Source: Ch67 sp041395845 (GTDB taxonomy: Bacteria; Pseudomonadota; Gammaproteobacteria; Pseudomonadales; Ketobacteraceae). From it: 64,000 bases of DNA. Below are positions 1 through 8,380 of this stretch, piece by piece. A program made the translations under genes and the position numbers. The stretch is from contig JAWKZS010000021.1 in the NCBI GenBank assembly GCA_041395845.1, forward strand, positions 1 through 64,000, written 5' to 3'. Positions within the stretch are counted from its first letter, which is position 1. Each line of letters begins with the position of its first letter. The notes below the pieces were generated by a model that saw only the letters and a program-made list of their open reading frames with translations, was not told where the DNA came from and made no database searches.

Positions 1-885
1 TGATTGCAGAAGCGCCTGTCGGGTGAGCCATTTCTCCAGCAATACACATTGATCTCCGTTGCGATAGATTTTTGCAGTCAACAAGAGACCTTCAATTGTT
101 GCTTTCCGGTCGGTGATGTCGGAGGAAGACAGCAGCTGTGTGTACGCGGGATCGTGCAATAAATATTGCAATGCATTTGCAATATCTTGCGGGTTGTCGC
201 AGGGGCCGGGTGTTGCGTGAGGACGCAGAAAAAGCTGTTGCGATGACGCGCCCAGCCATTCGGTGATCAGTCTCGACTGGTAAATATCCGTCGGACTGAA
301 GGCGTCGATATCGCTATGCTCCAGTGTGTTCAGCCCTTTCTGCGGCTGGCCACCCAGAATTTCCATGCGTGCAACGGCGATCATGCGGCGGGCGCGGGTA
401 TTATGTTCCAGCGTTAATAGCGATTCGTAGTATTGCTTCTTCAGGTCATCAGCCTGCTGATCCTGCAATGCCAGCGTGAGTGCTTCGATCAGCAGTGCAG
501 CGGCTGGCATCTGCAGCGTGTCCTGCAGCGGCTGATCCAGTTGCGCCATTAGCGCCGTTGCCTGGGCGAAGTCCTGTTGCCGGAGGTTTTCCAGAAAGGT
601 CTCCTCGCGCATTAACCTGTGTGAAAGCGCGGCCTCTTGCGCAGCATCCTGCAGCGTCTGGGGTGCCGGTATTCGGTATTGTCGGGCTTCAAACAGCAGG
701 TGCGTCGCGACCGTCGGATCCGTATCCGCAGATGCCAGCTGTATCTGCCAAGTCGCGATCGCCTGTTCGATCAGGCAGCGGGCAGTGGGGGATTCCCGGC
801 AGTCCATATCGGACTGGGCGTTCACGACCATGGCCGCCGAGCAAAGTATCAACACAAGCAGTTGCCGATGCAGCATTGCGTTCAT
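1..885 (-). CDS. Exported protein of unknown function, C-terminus beyond window
   Basis: The frame starts at the ATG at 885-883 and is still open at base 1, so at least 295 codons are present and the C-terminus is missing. The first residues (MNAMLHRQLLVLILCSAA, then MVVNAQS) form a typical Sec signal peptide with probable cleavage after VNA, so the mature protein is periplasmic or envelope-bound. The remainder is rich in Gln, Ala and Leu and looks like degenerate helical (TPR-type) repeats. I recognise no named family. Its ATG overlaps the TGA of the SprT-like gene upstream (ATGA), so the two are probably translationally coupled and functionally linked. Confidence 0.7.
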   Translation of the reverse strand, partial: MNAMLHRQLLVLILCSAAMVVNAQSDMDCRESPTARCLIEQAIATWQIQLASADTDPTVATHLLFEARQYRIPAPQTLQDAAQEAALSHRLMREETFLENLRQQDFAQATALMAQLDQPLQDTLQMPAAALLIEALTLALQDQQADDLKKQYYESLLTLEHNTRARRMIAVARMEILGGQPQKGLNTLEHSDIDAFSPTDIYQSRLITEWLGASSQQLFLRPHATPGPCDNPQDIANALQYLLHDPAYTQLLSSSDITDRKATIEGLLLTAKIYRNGDQCVLLEKWLTRQALLQS

Positions 886-1550
886 GCACTGGATTGCTCT
901 TCGCTCATTGCCAGTGTGGGAAAGCCTTCTTTTTCCAGCCACTCGAGTGCGCGTTCGCGGCCTGGGGCGCGATACTCCCATGCCATGAAATCCGGCGGAT
1001 GCGGTGTATCGCAGCCGGATTCAATCAGTTGATGACAGCATTCGTGAAAGATCAGGTATTTGAGCACGAATTGCGGCGCCCGGCGTTCGTGAATGTAGGG
1101 GTGAAGGGCGATGGTCTGGGTATCGGGATAGTAGCAGGCCGCCGGCACCAGTTTGTGGGAGTCCTGCTGGCGGTTGTATCGGCGCACATAGTCACCCCAG
1201 CGTTCATCACCCAGTCGTTTCAGCAAATGGTTCAGCAGCAGGTGGCCTTCCTGGTGGCCACCGTCGGCGCAGTCGATCAGCAGCGGCAAGGCGTCCCGAT
1301 AGGCATTGCGCCGCAGCAGTTCAACGGCACGGGCAAACGTGTCATGCAGGGGATGGTCGGCGGTCAGTGGTTGATGCTGTGTTGCCAGTGGTATCGATAC
1401 GGTACCCGCCGGAATTTCCCAGCGCAGGCTGGCCTGAATGCGGTTGTTGAAATAACGCCGATTGATTTTTTCGAACAGCTGAATCAGGCCGCCATTATCG
1501 TAATGGTGGTCCTGGTCCGGCTTCGCAGTGCGAACGCTGGCCGCAGTCAT
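882..1550 (-). CDS. SprT-like zinc metallopeptidase domain protein
   Basis: A 222-residue protein. Near the N-terminus LFEKINRRYFNNRI resembles the start of SprT-like domains. HECCH at residues 169-173 is a HExxH zinc-protease motif, followed by HPPDFMAWE (from His184), the usual place of the third metal ligand in this fold. Residues about 60-130 between the two halves are a helical insertion not typical of short SprT proteins. There is no signal peptide, so it is probably cytoplasmic. AGGGATG lies upstream of the ATG. It is followed with a 4-base overlap by the gene for an exported protein. Substrate unknown; a protease role is inferred from the motif only. Confidence 0.7.
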   Translation of the reverse strand: MTAASVRTAKPDQDHHYDNGGLIQLFEKINRRYFNNRIQASLRWEIPAGTVSIPLATQHQPLTADHPLHDTFARAVELLRRNAYRDALPLLIDCADGGHQEGHLLLNHLLKRLGDERWGDYVRRYNRQQDSHKLVPAACYYPDTQTIALHPYIHERRAPQFVLKYLIFHECCHQLIESGCDTPHPPDFMAWEYRAPGRERALEWLEKEGFPTLAMSEEQSSA

Positions 1551-1748
1551 GTTGTCATCCCTGTCGATCAGTACATCTGGGTGTTCCTCCGCCGGTCAAC
1601 TCCTGCTGACGGTAATGGCGGGAACGCTGATCTCATCCTTTTACCTGGCGTGCCAGTACCACTGACAATGTGAGCAAACGAAGAGCCGCGTAATTATAGA
1701 GACAGGGCGCACGCAAAAAATGTGCGAGATATCTGACAGGGGTGTGGG

Positions 1749-2552
1749 TTATTGGTGATCTTTCCGGTTGTCGCCCAACAACTGGTCGAGCTTCTTTTCA
1801 ATCGTGTCCAACCGGTCTTCCAGCTGCAGCAGCTTTTTCAGCTCGCGCTGGTCGTAGCGGATTTCTTTCTGGGTCTGCTTGCTGAGCAGGTAGGCAGACA
1901 CGTTGGCGGTGAACAGGGACATCATGGTGATGCCCACCAGCATCAGGATCGAGGCGAAGACCCTGCCTTCGGTACTCACCGGTACCACATCGCCGTAGCC
2001 AACCGTTGTGACGGTGACCCAGGCCCACCAGATGCCATCCCACACGGTCTTGATGGCTGGGTCGAGGGTGGCGATGACGACGCCGCCACCGGTTATGAAC
2101 AGGGTCGCGATGATCAGGGTCTTGCCGAGGTGGTTCTGTGACAGTACGTTGCGGATGACGGTTACGTTGTGGGCGAACAGCCCGATCATGAAAAACAGGC
2201 GCAAAATCCGCAGTACGGCCACTTCCTGTACCTGTTCGAACAGCAGCGGGAACGCACACAGCACGATGAGTACATTGGCCCAGTTGTTCAGCAGGTAGCG
2301 GATCTTGTGCTGACACAGGCTGACCAGCAATAGGGTTTCGGCGGTAAAGAAGCCCCAGATGAGCCAGTCACTGATCTGGCGGTGCGCTGGCGACAGGAAC
2401 CCCTTGCTGTAGAGCATCCATTCCAGCACGATCCACATGGCGATCAGCAGCATGGCCGGTTCCATGCGCGCTGACCACTTCACGGCATTGCTGGATTCGT
2501 CAGGGTGGACGCCGCCGAATCCCAGTACGGAGTCAATCGTTATTCTGGACAT
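1749..2552 (-). CDS. Voltage-gated-type potassium ion channel
   Basis: A 267-residue membrane protein with the potassium selectivity filter TVGYGD at residues 183-188, preceded by a pore helix (WDGIWWAWVTVT) and flanked by transmembrane helices at about 145-163 and 198-222. Four further hydrophobic segments lie in the N-terminal half, giving the six-helix layout of Kv-like channels. The S4-like segment (LRILRLFF, about 114-121) has few positive charges, so voltage sensing is uncertain. The C-terminus is a charged coiled coil (about 228-262) that could assemble the tetramer. It sits in the inner membrane. Its stop lies about 200 bases from the SprT-like gene, and the AraC gene ends 12 bases upstream of its start, so co-transcription with that regulator is possible. 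Confidence 0.85.
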   Translation of the reverse strand: MSRITIDSVLGFGGVHPDESSNAVKWSARMEPAMLLIAMWIVLEWMLYSKGFLSPAHRQISDWLIWGFFTAETLLLVSLCQHKIRYLLNNWANVLIVLCAFPLLFEQVQEVAVLRILRLFFMIGLFAHNVTVIRNVLSQNHLGKTLIIATLFITGGGVVIATLDPAIKTVWDGIWWAWVTVTTVGYGDVVPVSTEGRVFASILMLVGITMMSLFTANVSAYLLSKQTQKEIRYDQRELKKLLQLEDRLDTIEKKLDQLLGDNRKDHQ

Positions 2553-2564
2553 CGCTCAGCTGTG

Positions 2565-3575
2565 TTAGTTGTCTTCACTATTCTGACGATAGGCGCCGGG
2601 GGTGAGTCCTGTCCACTTCTTGAAGGCCCGGTGGAACGTGCTGGGTTCGGAAAATCCCATCAGTTCGGCGATTTCGTTAATGGTGTGGCTGGAACGGTTC
2701 AGGTAATAGATGGCCGCATCACGGCGCATGTTGTCCTTGATTTCCTGATACGAGGTGCCTTCGCTCTTCAGGTGGCGGCGCAGGGTCTGGGGGGTGGTGT
2801 TCATGGTTTTGGCCACGCTTTCAAAGTCGGGAAATTCGTGGCGGAAGTCGGTGCCGATCAGGCCGCGGATACGGGCGGTGAGGCTGTTGTCGTTGTCCGG
2901 GATCACCACCAGGTTTTCCGGTGCTTCCCGCAGAAATTCCTTCAGTGTCTGGTTGGTCTGGCTGATGGGCATTTCCAGATAACGCAGCTTGAAGTGCAGG
3001 CTGTTCACCGGTTGGTCGAACAGGATGCGGGTGCGGAACAGGCGCTGGTACTCTTCCTTCACCGGGACAGTGCCGGCGATACTCACCTGGGTCAGTTCCA
3101 GCCGCTGCCCGATCAGCCAGCTGAAGAAGCGGTGCAGCAGGACCATGCAGCTGTCGGTGGTGGTGTGATCCCAGTCGGTGGCCGGCTTGTCGAACTGGAC
3201 GGTGATGACGGCTTCGTCCTGGCGTTTGTGCAGGCGGAAATGGATGTCATCCAGAAACAGGTTGTAGAACTGGAAGCAGCGCAGAATTGCCCGTTGCAGG
3301 CTGCTGCTGTTGATGGTGGCGTGGGCCATCAGGGCAAAGGTGCCAGGCTTGGTGCGGGCCTTGCCACCCACTCGCAGGAATTCGTCCCCGGTGTCCTTCA
3401 CCAGTTGCATGGCCAGCCGCACATAGCGTTCCGAGGGAATCCGCACCGTGGAGTCGGCCAGCAGTTCTGCCGGTATGCCCAGCGCATCCACGTAAGGCTG
3501 CGGGTCGAGCCCGGCCTGGCGGGCGCGATCCAGTGCTCCATTAATATAGTGTATCGAAACGGTACTGGTTTTCAT
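2565..3575 (-). CDS. AraC family transcriptional regulator
   Basis: A 336-residue regulator if read from the ATG at 3575 (MKTSTVS), which fits the family length; the open frame extends 30 codons further upstream but that part is not family-like. The N-terminal ~200 residues match the arabinose-binding-like sensor domain of the PF12625 type, and the last ~100 residues carry the two helix-turn-helix units (PQTLRRHLKSEGTSYQEIKD and INEIAELMGFSEPSTFHRAF). It is divergent from the CaiB/BaiF CoA-transferase gene 200 bases away, so control of that gene is likely. It closely resembles the second AraC protein at 46838-47851, which also sits beside acyl-CoA genes. Confidence 0.88.
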   Translation of the reverse strand: MKTSTVSIHYINGALDRARQAGLDPQPYVDALGIPAELLADSTVRIPSERYVRLAMQLVKDTGDEFLRVGGKARTKPGTFALMAHATINSSSLQRAILRCFQFYNLFLDDIHFRLHKRQDEAVITVQFDKPATDWDHTTTDSCMVLLHRFFSWLIGQRLELTQVSIAGTVPVKEEYQRLFRTRILFDQPVNSLHFKLRYLEMPISQTNQTLKEFLREAPENLVVIPDNDNSLTARIRGLIGTDFRHEFPDFESVAKTMNTTPQTLRRHLKSEGTSYQEIKDNMRRDAAIYYLNRSSHTINEIAELMGFSEPSTFHRAFKKWTGLTPGAYRQNSEDN

Positions 3576-3664
3576 GGTTCCCATGGGTGGCAGACAACGG
3601 CAGCGCATGATGCCGCAGGTTGGTAGCCAACACAAACCCGGCGGCTGGTGCAAATGATCAGGCA

Positions 3665-3685
3665 AAATGAACTATACGGTCATTT
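3665..3685. promoter_or_regulatory. Inverted repeat in divergent AraC/CoA-transferase promoter region
   Basis: AAATGA (3665-3670) and TCATTT (3680-3685) form a perfect 6-base inverted repeat around a 9-base spacer, between the AraC start (3575) and the CoA-transferase start (3778). It is a candidate operator. The short arms make chance occurrence possible. Confidence 0.3.
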
Positions 3686-3777
3686 CCGCTTAAGTGGTAG
3701 CCAGCTTACCCTTGATGACGGTTTGTCCAGGGGTGGCCCTGGTGTTCTGGTTTATTGCAGCTGAGACGGATCAAGGT

Positions 3778-4956
3778 ATGTCAGGACCTCTATCAAGTTT
3801 GAAAGTGCTGGATTTTTCGAGTCTGTTGCCGGGGCCCTTTGGCACCATGGTGTTGGCAGACTGGGGTGCGGAAGTGATCCGGGTGGAATCCCATACCCGG
3901 CCGGATATGGTGCGGATGCTGCCACCGCAACAGGACGGTGTTTCTGCCGCGCATGCTTATCTGAACCGGTCGAAGAAATCCCTGGCGCTGGATCTGAAAA
4001 GGCCTGGTGGCGTTGATGTGGTCAAAGCGCTGGTAAAGGAATATGACATTGTGGTGGAACAGTTCCGCCCGGGTGTCATGGATCGTCTGGGGGTGGGTTA
4101 TGAAGCCCTGAAGGCGGTCAATCCTGGCGTGATTTACTGCTCCATCACCGGTTATGGCCAGACCGGACCTTATAAGGATCGCGCGGGTCACGATCTCAAC
4201 TACCTGTCGATTGCCGGCATCACCGGCTACAACGGCCGCAAATCCAGCGGGCCTGCACCGATCAACGTACAGGTGGCGGATGTGGCGGGTGGTTCCTATC
4301 ACGCGGTGATGGCAATCCTGGCAGCGGTGGTGCATCGGCAGCAGACTGGCGAAGGCCAATATATTGATGTCAGCATGACCGACGCCGCGTTTTCGATGCA
4401 CGCCCTCACGGCGCCGCCAGCGTTGGTGGCGGGCATGGAGCCTGTGCTGGAAGAAGCCCAGCTCAACGGTGGCAGCTTCTACGACTGCTATGAAACCGCT
4501 GATGGTCGCTATCTGTCGGTGGGCGGTCTGGAGCCGCAGTTCTTCGCCCAGTTCGTCGGCGCGCTTGGGCATCCGGAGTGGGCTGGCCGCGGACTTGCCA
4601 TGAATCTGCCGATGCAACAGCAGCTGAAAGCGGAAATTGCCGAGATCATCAAGACCAAGTCGTTCGACGAGTGGTCGGCCATTTTTGCCGGGCTGGATTG
4701 CTGTGTGGAGCCGGTGTTGAGTTTCAGTGAAGCCTGTGCGCATCCGCAGATCACTGCCCGCGAATTGCTGGTGGAGGTGCCCACACCGTCGGGAACCCAG
4801 AAGCAGCTGGCATCACCGGTGAAATTCTCGTGTACCAAGCCCCGTTACGAACATATCGGCGCTGCGATCGGTCAGCATACTCGTGCGATCCTGGAGCAGG
4901 CGGGAATGAATGCAGAACAGATTGAGGCGCTGCATAAGGCGGGCACTGTAATGTAA
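3778..4956 (+). CDS. CaiB/BaiF family (class III) CoA-transferase or racemase
   Basis: A 392-residue protein from the ATG at 3778 (MSGPLSSLKVLDFSSLLPGP), where family members normally begin; an upstream in-frame ATG at 3694 would add a non-homologous leader. It belongs to class III CoA-transferases. GHDLNYLSIAG and the downstream DVAGG hold a His and an Asp at the positions used by alpha-methylacyl-CoA racemases, so racemase activity on branched acyl-CoA is as likely as CoA transfer. QFRPGVMDRLG and GEGQYIDVSMTDA are further family blocks. It acts in the cytoplasm on acyl-CoA esters. The divergent AraC gene suggests substrate-dependent control. Confidence 0.87.
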   Translation: MSGPLSSLKVLDFSSLLPGPFGTMVLADWGAEVIRVESHTRPDMVRMLPPQQDGVSAAHAYLNRSKKSLALDLKRPGGVDVVKALVKEYDIVVEQFRPGVMDRLGVGYEALKAVNPGVIYCSITGYGQTGPYKDRAGHDLNYLSIAGITGYNGRKSSGPAPINVQVADVAGGSYHAVMAILAAVVHRQQTGEGQYIDVSMTDAAFSMHALTAPPALVAGMEPVLEEAQLNGGSFYDCYETADGRYLSVGGLEPQFFAQFVGALGHPEWAGRGLAMNLPMQQQLKAEIAEIIKTKSFDEWSAIFAGLDCCVEPVLSFSEACAHPQITARELLVEVPTPSGTQKQLASPVKFSCTKPRYEHIGAAIGQHTRAILEQAGMNAEQIEALHKAGTVM

Positions 4957-4978
4957 GTTACTGCTGCACTGAAAACAC

Positions 4979-5014
4979 AAGGGCCTGATTCCGTTAAGAG
5001 TCAGGCCCTTTTTT
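4979..5014. terminator. Rho-independent terminator between convergent genes
   Basis: AAGGGCCTGA (4979-4988) pairs with TCAGGCCCTT (5001-5010) around a 12-base loop, followed by a T tract. It is well placed to end the CoA-transferase transcript and may also act on the opposite strand for the ygiM-like gene. Confidence 0.85.
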
Positions 5015-5030
5015 CGGTACCGCAGGATGT

Positions 5031-5690
5031 TTACCAGTCGCTGCGGCGCTTGCGTCCGGTGGTTTTGGAAATCAGCCACGCCAGAATCACGCCCATCAGC
5101 ACGGCGCCCATGCCCCACTGGATGCCCTTGCTGAAGTTATCGTCCTTCAGCCGCACGTTTTCCACCCGCAGCTTTTCCATGTCGACTTTCAGCAGTTCGG
5201 TTTCTTCCTGCAGCTTACGATAGGCTGCTTCGGTTTCCACCGCCGTGCGACTGACGGTTGCGATCCGGTTGAGTTCTTTCTGCAGATCGGTAGCGCTGCC
5301 GGATACTTTCTCGTAATTGGATTTCACGCTGCCCAGTTCGCTCTGGGTAGTGCTGAGCTGTTCTTTCAGGCTGGTATTTTCGGTTTTCAGCGTGGAAATT
5401 TCCCGCAAGGCCCGCTCCAGTTTGTCGCGGGCGGTCATGTCGGGGCTGGTGTATTGGGATTGCACCCAGCCTTCCTTGTCACCGGCGCGTACGTGAATCC
5501 AGCCATCCTGCTCGCCAAGCACCTGCAGCGCAGTGCCGCTTGACAGAAAATCGATGATCCGGTGACCGGTAGTGGGGCCGGTGCGCATGTCGACACGCAG
5601 ATTGTCGTGAATGTAGAGCGTTTGGGCATTGGCGCCGGCGCTGAAGGCCAGTGCGCTGATCAGGACGAGTACTGGAATGCGTGCTTTCAC
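5031..5690 (-). CDS. YgiM-like SH3b-domain membrane protein (TIGR04211 type)
   Basis: A 219-residue protein with a signal peptide (1-22, cleavage after ANA), a bacterial SH3b domain (about 24-90, ending DKEGWVQSQY), a long coiled coil (about 95-180) and one C-terminal transmembrane helix (WGMGAVLMGVILAWLI) with a basic cytoplasmic tail (GRKRRSDW). This order is diagnostic of the YgiM/TIGR04211 family. The SH3 and coiled-coil parts should face the periplasm, where SH3b domains often contact peptidoglycan. Cellular role is not established. It stands alone, with a strong terminator just beyond its stop. Confidence 0.85.
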   Translation of the reverse strand: MKARIPVLVLISALAFSAGANAQTLYIHDNLRVDMRTGPTTGHRIIDFLSSGTALQVLGEQDGWIHVRAGDKEGWVQSQYTSPDMTARDKLERALREISTLKTENTSLKEQLSTTQSELGSVKSNYEKVSGSATDLQKELNRIATVSRTAVETEAAYRKLQEETELLKVDMEKLRVENVRLKDDNFSKGIQWGMGAVLMGVILAWLISKTTGRKRRSDW

Positions 5691-5787
5691 TGTTGCTCCC
5701 CGTGTTGTTATTCGAATTGCGCCTTAATCCTTGGCAAGTGTAAGCCAGTTCGACAGATAAAGGCCGGAAAAGTGTCACACCCCGGGA

Positions 5788-6087
5788 TCAGGGCAGCACT
5801 TTCTTGTACGGTTTCACCGTGACTTTCTGGTAAACCCCGGCAGCAAGATAGGGATCGGCGTCGGCCCAGGCCTGGGCGGCCTGCAGGTTTTCGAACTCGG
5901 CAATTACCAGGCTGCCGGTGAATCCCGCTTCGCCCGGATCTTCGCTGTCGATGGCCGGATGCGGCCCAGCCACCAGCAGCCGGCCCTGATTTTTTAACTC
6001 TTCCAGTCGTGCCAGATGGGCCGGACGGGTGGCCTTGCGCTGTGCCAGACTGTTGGCGACATCTTCACTGATAATGGCGTAATACAT
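5788..6087 (-). CDS. yciI: YciI family protein
   Basis: A 99-residue single-domain protein matching YciI in length and motifs: the start MYYAIISED, the central RPAHLARLEEL with the conserved His, GRLLVAGPHP, and the end YLAAGVYQKVTVKPYKKVLP. YciI proteins have a ferredoxin-like fold with a His/Asp pair and an unknown reaction. The ATG lies three bases after the stop of yciB, so the two are co-transcribed and coupled, as in the yci region of enterobacteria. Confidence 0.9.
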   Translation of the reverse strand: MYYAIISEDVANSLAQRKATRPAHLARLEELKNQGRLLVAGPHPAIDSEDPGEAGFTGSLVIAEFENLQAAQAWADADPYLAAGVYQKVTVKPYKKVLP

Positions 6088-6090
6088 GGG

Positions 6091-6678
6091 TTATCCCTGG
6101 GAATTGGAGTTGCTGTCGGCCGGCACTTCGCTGATGTAGCGGGACAGGTAAACGAACTGGGTGATCATGAATGCCATGTTGATGATGGTCTGTCCCACCA
6201 TCTTGTAGGTGACCCAGGTTTCCTCGTCGAAGTGATACACCACAAACAGGTTCAACCCGCCCAGGAACATGAAGAAGATCACCCAGCTGATATTGAGCGG
6301 CAACCATTTTTCCGGCGGAATCGACAGCCGCAGATGGGGCGCCTGTTTCATGAAGCCTTCCACCATCACCTGCACCAGGTTGCGCTTGCCGATGAACTGG
6401 CTGCCGAGGAAAACGGTGGCAAATACCCAGTTCACGATGGTGGGGCGCCACATGATGAAGGATTTGTCGTTGAGGAAAATCGTGAGGCCGCCCATCACTG
6501 CGAGGATGGCAAAGGTCCACAGGTGAATTTTCTCGACCTTGCGCTTCCACAGCCAGAAGATCGCAATCTGCAGCGCGCTGGCGCCGATCAGCAGCTTGGT
6601 CGCCAGGATCATGTCTTTGGTGGAAAAGTAAACGATCGCGAAGATAAGTACCGGGAAAAAATCGATAAACTGTTTCAT
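6091..6678 (-). CDS. yciB: Inner membrane septation protein A (YciB/IspZ)
   Basis: A 195-residue integral membrane protein from the ATG at 6678 (MKQFIDFFPVLIFAIVYF), the canonical YciB start; the frame is open further upstream. Five hydrophobic segments and the blocks MILATKLLIGASALQIA, DKSFIMWRPTIVNWVFA and LPLNISWVIFFMFLGGLNL match the family. YciB is an inner-membrane protein linked to envelope synthesis and division. It is first in a two-gene unit with yciI and divergent from rnm, with 78 bases between starts. Confidence 0.92.
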   Translation of the reverse strand: MKQFIDFFPVLIFAIVYFSTKDMILATKLLIGASALQIAIFWLWKRKVEKIHLWTFAILAVMGGLTIFLNDKSFIMWRPTIVNWVFATVFLGSQFIGKRNLVQVMVEGFMKQAPHLRLSIPPEKWLPLNISWVIFFMFLGGLNLFVVYHFDEETWVTYKMVGQTIINMAFMITQFVYLSRYISEVPADSNSNSQG

Positions 6679-6756
6679 CTGCAAGGAATTTGTCCGTATC
6701 AGGGCAGCCCCAATGATAGAATATTTGATTGGCCTAATCACTAATGGTTTCCGGGC

Positions 6757-7620
6757 GTGAATCACATCGCAACCAGCTGGATCGATCTGCACATGCATAG
6801 CACCGCGTCAGACGGCGAACTCGAGACGCCGGCGCTGATGGCGCTGCTGGCGCGTTCCGGCGTCAAAGTGGCGGCGCTGACCGACCATGATTCGGTGGCC
6901 GGCCTGGCATCAGCACGGCTGGCGGGGGAAGAGCAGGGCGTGCAGCTGATCAATGGCGTCGAGCTGTCGGCCCGCTGGGATGCCTATGACATCCACGTAG
7001 TGGGGCTGAATATCGATCCTTTGGATGCAACGTTTGCCGGGCACCTGGAGCAGCAGATGACGCGGCGCCGCAAGCGGGCGGAAATCATCGCGGCGCGGCT
7101 GGAAAAGCTCGGATTTCCTCCCCTGTATGAGGCAGCGGCGGCAGCTGCACCCCAGGGCATTCCGGCGCGGCCCCATTTCGCCCGGGCGCTGGTGGCGGCA
7201 GGTATTTGCCGGCAGGAACGGGACGCCTTTGCCAAGTATTTGGCTCAGGGCAAACCCGCCTACGTCAAGACTGAATGGCCGGGGGTGGATGAAGCGGTGG
7301 CCTGGATTCGCGCTGCCGGTGGCGTTGCGGTATTGGCCCATCCCCACCGTTACAAGATGACGCGGACCCGGCTGACCAGCCTGATCCGTTTTTTTGCTGA
7401 ATCCGGCGGTCAGGCGCTGGAAGTAGTGTCCGCCAATCAGGATCCGTCGAGCGTTGGCCAGCTGGCCCAGCTGGCCAACCAGTTTCAGCTGTATGCTTCG
7501 ATGGGCAGCGACTATCATGGCCCCTCCATGCGCTGGGTGCAGCCCGGGCGCATGCCGGTGCTGCCATCCCGGTGTCTGCCGGTATGGTCTTTGTTGGGAA
7601 TTGAAGAGCCTCATTCATGA
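6757..7620 (+). CDS. rnm: PHP-domain 5'-3' exoribonuclease (RNase AM, YciV)
   Basis: A 287-residue PHP-fold protein close to the length of E. coli YciV/RNase AM. Metal-binding motifs are visible: DLHMHSTASDG near residue 10, LTDHDSV, NGVELSARW, AVLAHPHRYK and GSDYHGP near the C-terminus. The family trims 5' ends of rRNAs and degrades short oligonucleotides with divalent metals. The start codon is GTG at 6757. It overlaps the next gene (yciO) by 4 bases (ATGA), as expected for a coupled pair. Confidence 0.9.
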   Translation: MNHIATSWIDLHMHSTASDGELETPALMALLARSGVKVAALTDHDSVAGLASARLAGEEQGVQLINGVELSARWDAYDIHVVGLNIDPLDATFAGHLEQQMTRRRKRAEIIAARLEKLGFPPLYEAAAAAAPQGIPARPHFARALVAAGICRQERDAFAKYLAQGKPAYVKTEWPGVDEAVAWIRAAGGVAVLAHPHRYKMTRTRLTSLIRFFAESGGQALEVVSANQDPSSVGQLAQLANQFQLYASMGSDYHGPSMRWVQPGRMPVLPSRCLPVWSLLGIEEPHS

Positions 7621-8236
7621 CTGAAATTTTCCGAATTCACCCCGAAACGCCCCAGAAGCGCCTGATCAAGCAGGCGGCCGACCGCATGCGGGCAGGGGAA
7701 GTGCTGGTGTATCCCACCGATGCGGCCTATGCCGTCGGCTGTGCACTGGAAAACAAGCGCGGGCTGGAGCGCATCATCCAGCTGCGCCAGCTGAGCGAAA
7801 AGCACAATTTCACCATCCTGTGCCGGGATCTGTCCCAGCTGGCGAATTATGCGCGGGTGGACAACTGGGCGTTCCGGCTGCTGAAAGCCAATACGCCGGG
7901 TGCATATACCTTTATCCTGGAAGCGACCCGCGATGTTCCCGCCGCCTGATGCATCCCAAGCGCAAAACCATCGGTTTGCGGGTGCCCGACAATGCCGTGG
8001 TGCAGGCGTTGCTCGAAGAGATGGGCGAGCCCATCATGAGTACCACGCTACTCCTGCCCGGGGACGAGTTTCCCATGACGGATCCTGATGAAATTCAGGA
8101 TCGTGTAGGCAAGCAGGTCGATCTGATCCTGGATGGTGGCTGGGGCGAAATGGAAACCACTACGGTGGTGGATATGGTGGACTCTGCACCCGTGGTGGTG
8201 CGGGAAGGCAAGGGCGATGTCCGTCCGTTTACTTGA
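7617..8236 (+). pseudogene. yciO: L-threonylcarbamoyladenylate synthase-type YciO, frameshifted
   Basis: Together the two halves cover a full YciO (about 206 residues). The first frame (7617-7949) reads the YrdC/Sua5 core: YPTDAAYAVGC, KHNFTILCRDLSQL, NTPGAYTFILEAT. It then stops at TGA 7947-7949 just after RDVP. The rest continues in the -1 frame from about 7940 (RRLMHPKRKTIGLRVPDN, then MSTTLLLPGDEF). Restoring one C in the CCC run at 7938-7940 would rejoin the frames. YciO is related to TsaC, which acts in tRNA t6A synthesis. The gene may be truly inactivated or the base may be a sequencing error. No good slippery heptamer is present, so programmed frameshifting is unlikely. Confidence 0.85.
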
Positions 8237-8271
8237 GCAAGGGGTCCATTCGACTTGCCGCCCAATGTCGC

Positions 8272-8277
8272 TATAAT
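8272..8277 (+). promoter_or_regulatory. -10 element upstream of trpS
   Basis: TATAAT lies at 8272-8277, about 100 bases before the trpS start and just after the yciO stop. The -35 is poor (TTCGAC at 8249-8254, 17-base spacer). It suggests trpS has its own promoter. Confidence 0.5.
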
Positions 8278-8287
8278 CGTGGGTCTT

Positions 8288-8346
8288 GCACTGGGGCCTT
8301 TCCTTTCCCTGCCATGGCCGTGAGGCCAGGGGATTCTTGCCAGTGA
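8288..8346 (+). promoter_or_regulatory. Structured leader of trpS
   Basis: CACTGG (8289-8294) and CCAGTG (8340-8345) can close a long stem around an inner hairpin built on CCCTG...GGCC, loop GTGA, GGCC...CAGGGG. No T tract follows and no leader peptide rich in Trp is visible, so this is a structured 5' UTR of unknown function, not an evident attenuator or T-box. Confidence 0.35.
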
Positions 8347-8380
8347 TCGAACAGAATCATTGTTATATCAGGAGTTTACC

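Noticed and set aside
480..1673. 397-codon open frame on the plus strand
   Set aside because: It is antisense to the SprT-like gene and the exported-protein gene, which have protein motifs, a signal peptide and a coupled start. The plus-strand product has none.
7930..7950. Programmed -1 frameshift in yciO
   Set aside because: GTT-CCC-GCC is not an X-XXY-YYZ slippery site and the family is not known to use frameshifting. A missing base is simpler.
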